A stretch of DNA of 47,402 nucleotides from SAR202 cluster bacterium (GTDB lineage: Bacteria > Chloroflexota > Dehalococcoidia > Lucifugimonadales > OSU-TB39). This document shows positions 15,843-24,481 of the stretch, one piece after another. Below the pieces are notes generated by a model. That model was given only the letters and a program-made list of their open reading frames with translations, did no database searches and had not been told where the DNA came from. Numbering within the stretch: the first letter of the stretch is position 1; each line of letters begins with the position of its first letter. The position numbers and the translations under genes are program-made. The stretch spans positions 1 through 47,402 of the forward strand of contig VFGY01000036.1 of the NCBI GenBank assembly GCA_009392195.1. Reading direction: 5' to 3'.

Positions 15843-18107
15843 TTACAAGGTATCATTTTTAGACTTGATTGCACTTAAAACTGCAGACGGATTCATCGGT
15901 AGTGCTTCCAATCTAATGTCTAAAGCATTATTTATTGCATTAGCTATGGCAGGTAATGGAGGAACTATATTCGCCTCGCCAACTCCTCTCACTCCAAATG
16001 GATGGGATGGATTAAAAACTTCTATAATAACTGGATCAATATATGGCATATCTAGAGTCGTTGGCATCCTATAATCTAAAAAGCCATTATTTACCATATA
16101 TCCTTTTTGATTCATATAATATTCTTCATTTAATGCCCATCCTATACCTTGAACGGTACCTCCTTGTATTTGTCCTTCAACAGTATCTGGATTTACAGCA
16201 GTACCAACATCTTGAAAAGCGGTACATTTGGAGATATCGATTTTACCTGTTTCTACATCTATTTGAATGTCAATAATATTCGCTGAGTAAGACGCACCTG
16301 ATCCAGGTGGATTTATATTGGCCCTTCCAACAATAGGACCTCCCGTATCTGGCAGTAAATGAGAAATTTCTTTAAAATTCAACTTCAATTGATCATCATG
16401 CTTATGCTTTACAACCCCTTTGGAATATTCAACATCGGATTCAGGGACATCCCATATTTTTGAAGCTCTTTGTATAATTTGATTTTTAACATCATTCGCT
16501 GCGATGTATGCAGCAATGCCTGTTTTAAATGCCACTCCACTACCACCAGAATTTGAAGTAAATCCAATCGTATCAGTGTCCCCTACCTGAGGAATTACGT
16601 CTGAAATTTCAAGCCCAAGTACCTCAGCGAATTGTTGTGCTACTCCAGTTCTACTTCCTCCAATATCAACTGAACCTTCTATCAGACTTACGGTACCATC
16701 AGATAATACATTTGCAACTACACAAGATTCACCCGAATTGTTTCTACAAAACCCCATTGCAATTCCACGACCACTAATCTTGCCATTTGATTTGGCAATT
16801 GGTGCTACATAATGGGGATGTTTTTTAACAGCTTCCATTACTTCTTTAGCTCCAATTCTCAAATTCATTATCCCATCGGCTCTCCTAGTATTTTCCGTCG
16901 CTACGTTTTTCAATCTAAATTCGATTGGATCAATATTAAGTTTAGAAGCTATTTCATCAATCACTGTTTCCACTCCGAAGCTGACAATAGGCGCTCCAGG
17001 GGCACGGTAAGCCGCAGTTTTAGGTTTATTTACCACCACGTCTAATCCTTTAATTTCAACATTTTCTATATTGTAAGAAGCAAAAACTGCAGCCGATGCA
17101 CCTGGTAATGGTGCTCCTGAATAAGCTCCGGCTTCCAATGCATAAAAGGCTTTAGCTGCTAAAATTCGTCCTTCATTGTTAGCACCAATTTTTATTTTCA
17201 AATAACTGCCTGATGTTGGTCCGGTAGCTTCAAAAACTTCACTTCTTGTCATCGTCATTTTTACTGGCCGCCCTGATTTTTTTGAAAGTACGGCAGCTAC
17301 TGGTTCTAAATATATTGGATTCTTCCCACCAAATCCTCCTCCGATTTCCATAGGGATAACTTTTACTTGAGAATTGGATATCCCCAATAATCTAGACACA
17401 TTATTTGCTACTGTAAAATGCCCTTGGGTACTAGTCCATATAGTCAATCTATTCTCTGGCGACCACCAAGCCGTAGATGTTTGTGGTTCTATATAACCTT
17501 GATGAACAGACTTAGTTCTAAATTCTCTTTCTACAATACAATCCGCTGATTGAAATCCTTTCTCCAAATCACCCATTACATTATGCTGTACTTCAGCTAA
17601 ATTATTACTGTAATTATTATCAATTTGTTCCCAGTGGTCATGTAAAACCGGAGAACCAATTTGTAGGGAGGTCTCAACATCCATAACTTCTTTCAAACAC
17701 GTATATTTAACTTCAATTAATTCAAGTAGTTCTTCTGCTAAATGGGGATTAGATGCAGCAATCGCTGCAATAGGATGTCCTTTATATAAAACTTTATCTG
17801 TAGCCAATATGTTATGACTTTCGGTTTTTCTTAATACAACCTGTTGTGAAGTAGGTGGATCAATTTCTAGGTCATCACATGTTGCTACCGCTTGAACATC
17901 TGGATGTGCTAAAGCTTTACTAATATCAATTGATTCAATTATGGCATGAGCATGAGGACTTCTCAGTACTTTTCCGTAAATAATCCCTGGAAGAGTGATA
18001 TCAGCTCCATAAAAAGCTTTACCTGTTGTTTTGTCAGAACCGTCATGTTTTATAGGACTAGAACCTACCACCATATAATTTTTGTTATCGGAATCTTTAA
18101 CGGTCAT
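15843..18107 (-). CDS. Xanthine dehydrogenase/aldehyde oxidase family, molybdopterin-binding large subunit (orphan)
   Basis: 754 residues, full length for a large subunit of the XdhA/CoxL group. The small N-terminal domain (TTGKAFYGADI, about 27-37) is followed by the Moco-binding domains with QGHF at 228-231, GGGFGG at 256-261, AYRAPGAP at 366-373 and the catalytic Glu711 in GVGE. These enzymes hydroxylate purines, aldehydes or N-heterocycles with water. No FAD or 2Fe-2S subunit gene is adjacent in the window, so its electron partners must be elsewhere. ATG at 18107 has AGGA on the minus strand. The CoxL motif AYXCSFR is absent, so CO oxidation is unlikely. Confidence 0.92.
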   Translation of the reverse strand: MTVKDSDNKNYMVVGSSPIKHDGSDKTTGKAFYGADITLPGIIYGKVLRSPHAHAIIESIDISKALAHPDVQAVATCDDLEIDPPTSQQVVLRKTESHNILATDKVLYKGHPIAAIAASNPHLAEELLELIEVKYTCLKEVMDVETSLQIGSPVLHDHWEQIDNNYSNNLAEVQHNVMGDLEKGFQSADCIVEREFRTKSVHQGYIEPQTSTAWWSPENRLTIWTSTQGHFTVANNVSRLLGISNSQVKVIPMEIGGGFGGKNPIYLEPVAAVLSKKSGRPVKMTMTRSEVFEATGPTSGSYLKIKIGANNEGRILAAKAFYALEAGAYSGAPLPGASAAVFASYNIENVEIKGLDVVVNKPKTAAYRAPGAPIVSFGVETVIDEIASKLNIDPIEFRLKNVATENTRRADGIMNLRIGAKEVMEAVKKHPHYVAPIAKSNGKISGRGIAMGFCRNNSGESCVVANVLSDGTVSLIEGSVDIGGSRTGVAQQFAEVLGLEISDVIPQVGDTDTIGFTSNSGGSGVAFKTGIAAYIAANDVKNQIIQRASKIWDVPESDVEYSKGVVKHKHDDQLKLNFKEISHLLPDTGGPIVGRANINPPGSGASYSANIIDIQIDVETGKIDISKCTAFQDVGTAVNPDTVEGQIQGGTVQGIGWALNEEYYMNQKGYMVNNGFLDYRMPTTLDMPYIDPVIIEVFNPSHPFGVRGVGEANIVPPLPAIANAINNALDIRLEALPMNPSAVLSAIKSKNDTL

Positions 18108-18241
18108 TTTTATATCCTATTGAAAATTTATAAATATCTTGGTTTCTATTTTACAAAACATTGGCAATTTTTTAACCAATGAAACAATCAGTATCTAAAA
18201 CATTTCTTTCATTAACAATCTTTGGTAAAATATAAAAAAAA

Positions 18242-18316
18242 ATGAAGCCATTCGTTATAAATAAATGTTCTTGTTGTCACTACATCCAAAATATTAGTGA
18301 GGTAGTAAGTATCTGA
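18242..18316 (+). CDS. Cysteine-rich leader peptide 3 (upstream of the DUF4395 gene)
   Basis: A 24-residue ORF, ATG 18242 to TGA 18314-18316. It begins MKPFVINKCSCCHY and continues IQNISEVVSI. Cys codons are at 18266, 18272 and 18275. Compared with leader 2 only three residues differ (N8 to K, N13 to H, I23 to S), and several other codons differ silently (AAA/AAG, GTA/GTT, AGC/AGT). Silent differences beside conserved amino acids favour a translated ORF. No clear Shine-Dalgarno and no consensus promoter is seen in 18108-18241; a weak TTGAAA at 18120 is the best -35. Confidence 0.85.
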   Translation: MKPFVINKCSCCHYIQNISEVVSI

Positions 18317-18355
18317 TTGCCCTAGATTGAAATAATACTAAATAACTAGAAGTAT

Positions 18356-18388
18356 AAGACCTCACAAAAAGTGGAGGTCTTTTTTTTT
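18356..18388 (+). terminator. Attenuator terminator 3
   Basis: AAGACCTC (18356-18363) pairs with GAGGTCTT (18374-18381), extended by AC/GT across a bulged G at 18373, then a T run to 18388. It stands 43 bases before the DUF4395 start. Confidence 0.85.
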
Positions 18389-18431
18389 CTCTTGAAAATC
18401 AAAACACTTAAAGGAGTGTAGAAATCCTACC

Positions 18432-18923
18432 ATGAATACAATTAATAATCTGTTTAGTTTTCCAAATCCAGTAAACGAATTCTCTGCTAGATTCGTTGCA
18501 GGAATGGTTTCAATTTTAACCGTTGCAACAATTTTAACTGAAAATGAATTCGTCGCAGGATTTTTATTGTACGGATTTCTTGCACGAGTCGCGACCGGTC
18601 CAACATTAAGTCCAATGGGTCTACTTGCAACTAGGGTAATTGTGCCTGCATTAGGTAACCCTACTAAATTAGTGGCAGGCCCTCCAAAACGTTTTGCTCA
18701 AACCGTTGGATTGGCTTTTTCTACTACAGCTTTTGTTATGCTTATACTTGATTTTATTTTGATATTTCAAATTACATTGGCAATTCTAGTAATATTCGCT
18801 CTACTAGAATCTGTTGTAGGTTTTTGTGCAGGTTGTTTCGTATTCAAGTACTTGATGAAATGGAAAATAATACCTCAATCAGTATGCGAAAGTTGTTTTG
18901 TAGGAGGAAATGAACAAACCTAA
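18432..18923 (+). CDS. DUF4395 family membrane protein
   Basis: 163 residues matching the DUF4395 pattern: FPNPVNEFSARFVAG at the start, YGFLARVATGPTLSPMGLLATR, GPPKRFAQ, and a C-terminal part with a CxxC in a membrane segment (C132-AG-C135) and a second CxxC (C152-ES-C155). Three or four membrane spans are likely. The function is unknown; two CxxC pairs suggest thiol redox or sulfur transfer in the membrane. It is preceded by a cysteine attenuator, linking it to sulfur metabolism by regulation. AAGGAG (18411-18416) lies 15 bases from the ATG, an unusually long distance. The stop overlaps the convergent LLM gene by 4 bases. Confidence 0.88.
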   Translation: MNTINNLFSFPNPVNEFSARFVAGMVSILTVATILTENEFVAGFLLYGFLARVATGPTLSPMGLLATRVIVPALGNPTKLVAGPPKRFAQTVGLAFSTTAFVMLILDFILIFQITLAILVIFALLESVVGFCAGCFVFKYLMKWKIIPQSVCESCFVGGNEQT

Positions 18924-19855
18924 GACAGTTGTTTTAGTACTTCATCAGCAAATTTATCCAATATATCAAACAATGCAGTCAGTTGTATTTTGGGGAAATA
19001 AAATAGAACATGAGTAACACCTAATTTCTCTAATTCCAATATGTTTTCTATTATCTGACTGAAATTGTCAATAAGCATTTCATAATTATACTCAGATAAA
19101 TTTGCCCATCTTGGTTGAAAAACAACTTCAAATTCATTTATGTTTTTATTTCTTAACTCCAATTCATTTTTCAAATAACCTAAAGATAAGTTTAATTGTT
19201 CATTTGTTTTTAATGGAAAAGTTGGATTTTGAGAAAGAGGAAACCATCCATTGCCAATCCTAGCAGCTCGCTTTATAGCAGCTTCGCTTTCTCCTCCTAT
19301 CCATATAGGAGGATATGGGGTTTGTATAGGTTTTGGGGTAAACAATATATTTTCAAATTCTATATATTTACCTTTGTATGAAGGTTCTGATTGAGTCCAT
19401 AATTCTATCATCGATTCAATATATTCATTTGTAACAATTCCCCTTGAATGAAAATCATGTGCATCTAGTATTTCAAATTCTTCTTTCAACCAGCCTACAC
19501 CACAACCAATAGTTACTCTTCCTGAAGATAATACATCTATGGTAGATATCATCTTTGCAGCGTGAATTGGGTTTCTATACGGTACGACCATCACTGATGG
19601 CACAAGTCGTATATTGGCAGTAACAGCAGAAAGAAAACTTAGCAGAGTAAGAGGATCATAACAAAATCCATCACCAGGATTAAAATTGCCATCTGGTGAG
19701 TATGGCATTGTTGAATCAACACATTTTGGAATTACTATATGATCGCTAACTGTAAGGAAATCGAACCCTAAGATATCTGCTTTAGTTGCAATCGCACTTA
19801 TATTTTTACTATCTGCTAGAAATCCACTATGAGGCATTGATATACCAATTTTCAT
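18920..19855 (-). CDS. LLM-class (F420/flavin-dependent) oxidoreductase
   Basis: 311 residues when started at ATG 19855, which has GGAG upstream on the minus strand; a longer frame begins at 19948 without support. It is a luciferase-like TIM barrel: MKIGISMPHSG, FDFLTVSDHIVIP, RLVPSVMVVPYRNP, GRVTIGCGVGWLKEEFE and PPIWIGGES are the usual blocks. This composition fits F420-dependent members, which reduce or oxidise diverse organics; an FMN enzyme cannot be excluded. Chloroflexota of the SAR202 type are known for expanded LLM families. It is convergent with the DUF4395 gene. Confidence 0.87.
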   Translation of the reverse strand: MKIGISMPHSGFLADSKNISAIATKADILGFDFLTVSDHIVIPKCVDSTMPYSPDGNFNPGDGFCYDPLTLLSFLSAVTANIRLVPSVMVVPYRNPIHAAKMISTIDVLSSGRVTIGCGVGWLKEEFEILDAHDFHSRGIVTNEYIESMIELWTQSEPSYKGKYIEFENILFTPKPIQTPYPPIWIGGESEAAIKRAARIGNGWFPLSQNPTFPLKTNEQLNLSLGYLKNELELRNKNINEFEVVFQPRWANLSEYNYEMLIDNFSQIIENILELEKLGVTHVLFYFPKIQLTALFDILDKFADEVLKQLS

Positions 19856-20070
19856 ATTAACTCCAATTACATAAAAAGATTTTAGTGAACTAAGAAATCT
19901 CAAATTCAAGTGTATACATTGACATATCAATTCTCCCCTACTTTTCATTGATTTATAGTTATTAAAGGATCGTTAGGTCATTTTAGCGTATTATTCACAA
20001 ATATTATTAGTTAACATTGAAATCCACAATTAGATAAATATTTACGGTTGAATAATTTGGGAGATAGTTG

Positions 20071-21501
20071 ATGAATGAAAAAGAATTAGCATTAGCACCT
20101 GCAGTTAAATTACGAGAACTAATACAATCAAAAGAAATTTCCCCGATTGAAATAACCCAGATTTACTTAGACAGAATAGATAAATTAGATACACAATTAC
20201 ATTCTTATATAACAGTAACTGCAGACTCGGCATTGGAATCAGCTAAAATCGCAGAAGAAAAATTAATGAAAGGTGATCAAGTAGGTCCATTACACGGCTT
20301 ACCAATTTCCATAAAAGACACCCAAATGACCAAAGGTATAAAAACTACTTCAGGAACTGCAATATATAAAGACAGAATAGCAGAGACAGATGCAACAATA
20401 GTAGAAAAAGTTAAAACGGCGGGAGCAATTATCCTAGGCAAGACTAATACGCCAGAGTTAGGACTAGTTGGCACTTGTATCAACAAATTAGGAGAACAAG
20501 GGCGAAATCCATGGGATATTACACGAACCCCTGGAGGTTCAAGTGGAGGAGCGGCTGCTGCGGTGGCAGCAGGTCTTTGCTCAATGGCTACTGGTTCAGA
20601 TGGCGGAGGGTCTATCCGCATACCATCAAATTTTTGTGGGATATTCGGTATAAAGCCTACACAAGGTAGGGTTTCAGCATATAACGGTTCAATGTCTAAA
20701 AGTCACAATATGTTTTCACAAAATGGTCCATTAACTAGAACAGTAGAAGATTCCGTTTTGCTTCTTGAAACCTTGGCAGGAACTGACGTAAAAGACCCTA
20801 TCACTTACACGGTACCTCCAATCGATTTTGAAACTATTCTTAACGAGAACATTCAAGAACTTAAAGTAGCATGGAGTCCAGATTATGGTTTCGCATCAGT
20901 TGAGTCTGAAATCTTGGAAATCAATTATCAAGCTGTTTTACATCTTGAACGTTTGGGATGTAAAGTAGAAAACCCGGCACTTAACCTTTATCCTCCTTAC
21001 GACAAATATGGCGCAATAATAACATCAGATTTTTTCAATTCTTATGGACAATATTTGGATAGCCACGGAGACGACATGACAGATTTTTGCAAATTTTTCA
21101 TAGATAAAGGCTCACAAGTCACAACTAAGGAATATTCAGAAACACTTGGACATATAGATGAGTTAAAAGGCAAAATGGCGCAGTTTTTCATGAAATATGA
21201 CCTACTTGTTTCCCCTACTGCGTGTTTCGAACCATTTACTGATATTAGTTTCGAGGATAATTTCAACAGTTGCAGTAAATTCCCACTGCATTATTTCAAC
21301 GGTGCTTTTACGATGCAGGCTAACTTGATAGGATATCCAGCTGCTAGTATTCCTATAGGATTTACCTCAAATGGATTACCAGTAGGTTTCCACGTTATAG
21401 CACCTAAGGGAGAAGAAGGTAGAATATTGTCTTTAGCTCTGAAGTTTCAAGAAACAAAGCCATGGGCAAAAAGTTATTTGTCCAATGAAATCACACATTA
21501 A
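20071..21501 (+). CDS. Amidase signature family hydrolase
   Basis: 476 residues from ATG 20071 (GGGAG at 20059-20063). The catalytic triad of the family is complete: Lys82 in SIKDT, cis-Ser157 in GGSSGG and nucleophile Ser181 in GSDGGGSIRIP. It resembles GatA-like amidases, but no gatB or gatC gene is nearby, so a stand-alone amidase acting on small amides or carbamates is more likely. No signal peptide, so cytoplasmic. The 3' end overlaps the convergent PLP-enzyme gene by 11 bp. Confidence 0.92.
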   Translation: MNEKELALAPAVKLRELIQSKEISPIEITQIYLDRIDKLDTQLHSYITVTADSALESAKIAEEKLMKGDQVGPLHGLPISIKDTQMTKGIKTTSGTAIYKDRIAETDATIVEKVKTAGAIILGKTNTPELGLVGTCINKLGEQGRNPWDITRTPGGSSGGAAAAVAAGLCSMATGSDGGGSIRIPSNFCGIFGIKPTQGRVSAYNGSMSKSHNMFSQNGPLTRTVEDSVLLLETLAGTDVKDPITYTVPPIDFETILNENIQELKVAWSPDYGFASVESEILEINYQAVLHLERLGCKVENPALNLYPPYDKYGAIITSDFFNSYGQYLDSHGDDMTDFCKFFIDKGSQVTTKEYSETLGHIDELKGKMAQFFMKYDLLVSPTACFEPFTDISFEDNFNSCSKFPLHYFNGAFTMQANLIGYPAASIPIGFTSNGLPVGFHVIAPKGEEGRILSLALKFQETKPWAKSYLSNEITH

Positions 21502-22450
21502 GTGCAATCTTTAATTGTTCAATAGATAAATTACCGCCACTTGCTATTAAAGCAATTTTTTTACCCTTGATTTCATCTTTAATTTTAAGAGCAGCAGCAA
21601 GAGAAGAAGCTCCTGCATGTTCAATCAAATTATGTGTTTTTTCAAGATGAAGTACAATTGAATTGAGTATTTCTTTTTCAGAAACCAATACAAAATCATC
21701 TAGCAAGTCTCTTAATATTTTTTGTGTATATTCATAGCCCATCGCAGTTGCAAGACCTTCTGCGATAGTTTCCATTGGAGACGTAACTATTTCTCCTTTT
21801 TTCCATGATAAATATGCACCTTGTGCTTTTTCAGCCTGCACACCTATTACTTTAATACTTGGGTTAATAGCTTTAGCCACTACGCATGCTCCACATGCCC
21901 CACTTCCACCTCCAAGAGGTACTATTATAACTTCTATATTAGGTTCGTCTTCCAAAATCTCCAAAGTATATGTACCTGTACCTGCTGTTAATCTAGGATC
22001 ATTGGCAGAATGAACATAAAAATATCCTTTTTCTTCAGCCAGTTTTTCCGCATATCCTCTTGATTCATCAAATTCGGTTCCATACAAAATCAACTCTGCA
22101 CCTAGTCGCTTCATTGAAGCAATTTTGTCGGGATTTGTTGTTTTAGGTACAACAACAACCACCTTTACTCCAAAAATACCCCCAGCATAAGCAACACCTT
22201 GACCAAAATTGCCTGTGGACGAAGATATCACTCCGTTTGCTTTTTCTTTTTCTGTCAATTGGCTTACAACATTTAAAGCTCCCCTTAGTTTAAATGCACC
22301 CAGAGATTGGTGATTTTCGTGTTTCACGAAAACTTCTGCACCTAACAATTCATCTAAAGAAGGATAATGATGTAAAGGGGTACGGGTTATATATGGTGCT
22401 ATCCTGTTTTGAGCTCGCATTACTTCATTCAAGCTTGGTATTTGATACAA
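21491..22450 (-). CDS. PLP-dependent threonine/serine dehydratase-like enzyme
   Basis: 319 residues, fold type II. The Schiff-base Lys is K54 in SLGAFKLRGALN, the Asn loop is SSTGNFGQG, and the phosphate-binding loop GGGSGACGA. The family removes the hydroxyl from threonine or serine (giving the 2-oxo acid and ammonia) or racemises serine; length without a C-terminal ACT domain suits a catabolic or racemase-type member. The start is TTG 22450 with AAGGAG 6 bases upstream on the minus strand. It is divergent from the esterase gene. Confidence 0.9.
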   Translation of the reverse strand: MYQIPSLNEVMRAQNRIAPYITRTPLHHYPSLDELLGAEVFVKHENHQSLGAFKLRGALNVVSQLTEKEKANGVISSSTGNFGQGVAYAGGIFGVKVVVVVPKTTNPDKIASMKRLGAELILYGTEFDESRGYAEKLAEEKGYFYVHSANDPRLTAGTGTYTLEILEDEPNIEVIIVPLGGGSGACGACVVAKAINPSIKVIGVQAEKAQGAYLSWKKGEIVTSPMETIAEGLATAMGYEYTQKILRDLLDDFVLVSEKEILNSIVLHLEKTHNLIEHAGASSLAAALKIKDEIKGKKIALIASGGNLSIEQLKIALNV

Positions 22451-22567
22451 TATTAACTCCTTGCAATATCATGAGACAAAATCAAAAAACTTATTATGTT
22501 TGTAATTTTAGCAAACTTATTTCAAATTACCTACTTACCTTAATCAAACTAACTGGGAGTATCAACA

Positions 22568-23533
22568 ATGCCTCTATCATTTGACATGCCTTTAAAACAA
22601 CTTAAAACATACAACGGCACTAATCCTAAACCATTGGATTTTGATTCATTTTGGGAACGTAAATTATATGAAGTTAATAAAATAGATCCAGAAATCACTA
22701 TTCAACCATCAGAATTCAAAACTTCCTTTGCAGATTGTTTCGATTTGTATTTCACTAGCACTAAAAATGCAAGAATCCACGCTAAACTTATTCATCCCAA
22801 AAAAAATGTGCAGCCACCTCACCCAGCTGTAATAATGTTCCATGGATATGCTGGTGATGCTGGTGATTGGTCGGAAAAACTAGCGTTTGCAGCAGAAGGA
22901 TTTACTGTAGCAGCATTAGATTGTAGAGGACAAGGTGGCAGTTCAGAAGACGTTGGAGGCACCGAAGGTGGCACAATGCGAGGTCACATAATAAGAGGGC
23001 TCGAAGGTTCGGCTGATGATATGTTATTTACCCAAATATTTTTAGACACAGTACTATTAACGAAAATAGTGATGGGAATGGAATCAGTTGATGCAAAAAG
23101 AATTGGTGTTACTGGTAGTAGCCAAGGTGGCGGGTTAACCCTTGCTTGTGCCTCTTTGGTACCAGAAATTAAATTAGTAGCTCCTGTATATCCATTTTTG
23201 TCTGACTACAAAAGGGTCTGGGAAATTGACCAAGCCAAAGATGCATATTTTGAACTACAAGATTATTTCAAGAAATTTGACCCACTGCATTTGAAAGAAG
23301 ATGAAGTATTTACCAAATTGGGATACATAGACATACAAAATTTAACACCTAGAATTAAAGGGGAAGTGATGATTGCTATAGGATTGATGGATACTATTTG
23401 CCCTCCATCTACCCAGTTCGCAGCATACAATAAAATAACTTCGCGCAAAAAACACGTACTCTATCCTGACTTTGGCCATGAAAAATTACCCGGTTTTCCA
23501 GATACGATATTTGAATTCATGAGTGGACTTTAA
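22568..23533 (+). CDS. Acetyl xylan esterase (AXE1/CE7)-like alpha/beta hydrolase
   Basis: 321 residues, the usual CE7 length. The N-terminal DFDSFWERKL is typical, followed by the oxyanion segment FHGYAGDAGDW and DCRGQGGSS. Then come nucleophile S185 (GSSQGG), Asp275 (GLMDTICPP) and His304 (DFGHE). Such enzymes deacetylate sugars or cephalosporin C in the cytoplasm; no signal peptide is present. GGGAG precedes the ATG. It is followed, almost overlapping, by a ribokinase gene, which suggests a role in taking up and activating acetylated sugars. Confidence 0.9.
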   Translation: MPLSFDMPLKQLKTYNGTNPKPLDFDSFWERKLYEVNKIDPEITIQPSEFKTSFADCFDLYFTSTKNARIHAKLIHPKKNVQPPHPAVIMFHGYAGDAGDWSEKLAFAAEGFTVAALDCRGQGGSSEDVGGTEGGTMRGHIIRGLEGSADDMLFTQIFLDTVLLTKIVMGMESVDAKRIGVTGSSQGGGLTLACASLVPEIKLVAPVYPFLSDYKRVWEIDQAKDAYFELQDYFKKFDPLHLKEDEVFTKLGYIDIQNLTPRIKGEVMIAIGLMDTICPPSTQFAAYNKITSRKKHVLYPDFGHEKLPGFPDTIFEFMSGL

Positions 23534-23537
23534 AATC

Positions 23538-24473
23538 ATGCATCCCAACCTCCCTCCAAATATAACAGTCCTAGGAAGCATAAACATGGATTTAGTAGGT
23601 GTCTCCAACCAATTACCTAAAGCTGGTGAAACTTTAAGCGGGACATCATTTACAATGACCCCTGGTGGTAAAGGAGCTAACCAAGCGGTAGGTTTATCAC
23701 GTTTGGGAGCAAATGTCCAAATGATAGGTAAAATAGGTAATGACATATTTGGGAAAGAATTAATTCTGAATCTAAAAAGAAATAGAATTAATGTCAAAAA
23801 TATACAGACGTCCTCAGATGTTGAAAGTGGAGTAGCCTTAATTTTATTAGACAGCAATAAAGAAAATTATATTTTGGTAATTCCTGGTGCGAATGCAACT
23901 TGCGGTAAAGAACAAATAGAAGCTGTATCAAAAACACTAATCAATTCAAAATGTCTTTTGATACAATTTGAAATCCCTCCATCTATTTCATTTACCGCAG
24001 CTAAATTTGCTCGCAATTTAGGTGCAACAACGATTTTAGACCCTTCACCAACGATTAACTTCGACCCTTACAATTTTAAACACATTGACATAATAACTCC
24101 TAATCAGAGTGAAGCTGAATACTACACTGGTATTCGAGTAATTGATAAAGAATCAGCGAGCAAAGCTGCTGAATTACTAAGGAGAAAAAATATTCCTACT
24201 GTAATAATCACTCTCGGTTCAAGAGGAGCTTACTATTCAAGTGCTAACGCTAGTGGTTTGATTAATGGAAAAAAAATGAATGTAGTCGACACCGTAGGTG
24301 CAGGTGACGCTTTTAATGCTGGTTTAGCTGTTGCCATCTCAAATGGTGGTACTCTAGTTGATTGTATAAAATTTGCTGTAGCATGTGGAAATTTAGCTGT
24401 TACAAAATCAGGGGCTCAAAATGCAATGCCATACAAAGATGCTGTATCATCCTTCATTAACACTCCACTATAA
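23538..24473 (+). CDS. Ribokinase-like PfkB sugar kinase
   Basis: About 311 residues from ATG 23538; a GTG at 23523 in the same frame would overlap the esterase end by 11 bases and cannot be ruled out. Ribokinase marks are clear: VLGSINMDLV, PGGKGANQAVGLSRLGA, then the ATP/catalytic site DTVGAGDAFNAG with the base Asp. It phosphorylates a pentose or similar sugar with ATP in the cytoplasm. Coupling to an esterase gene suggests a carbohydrate-scavenging pair. Ribose is the best guess for substrate. Confidence 0.9.
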   Translation: MHPNLPPNITVLGSINMDLVGVSNQLPKAGETLSGTSFTMTPGGKGANQAVGLSRLGANVQMIGKIGNDIFGKELILNLKRNRINVKNIQTSSDVESGVALILLDSNKENYILVIPGANATCGKEQIEAVSKTLINSKCLLIQFEIPPSISFTAAKFARNLGATTILDPSPTINFDPYNFKHIDIITPNQSEAEYYTGIRVIDKESASKAAELLRRKNIPTVIITLGSRGAYYSSANASGLINGKKMNVVDTVGAGDAFNAGLAVAISNGGTLVDCIKFAVACGNLAVTKSGAQNAMPYKDAVSSFINTPL

Positions 24474-24481
24474 CATAGAGA

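Larger units (their letters stand above)
18242..18388 (+). promoter_or_regulatory. Cysteine-responsive transcription attenuator, copy 3
   Basis: Strand 1 ACTAC (18279-18283) pairs with GTAGT (18302-18306). Strand 2 GTGAGGT (18297-18303) pairs fully with strand 3 ACCTCAC (18359-18365). Strand 3 also builds the terminator. In the terminator an A-T pair of copies 1 and 2 is a G-C pair here (AAGACCTC with GAGGTCTT), a second compensated change. The bulged G in the 3' arm weakens the terminator top while the antiterminator stays perfect. Spacing between strands 2 and 3 is 55 bases. Confidence 0.82.

Noticed and set aside
15843-18107. Carbon monoxide dehydrogenase large subunit (CoxL)
   Set aside because: The AYXCSFR active-site loop of form I CoxL is absent.
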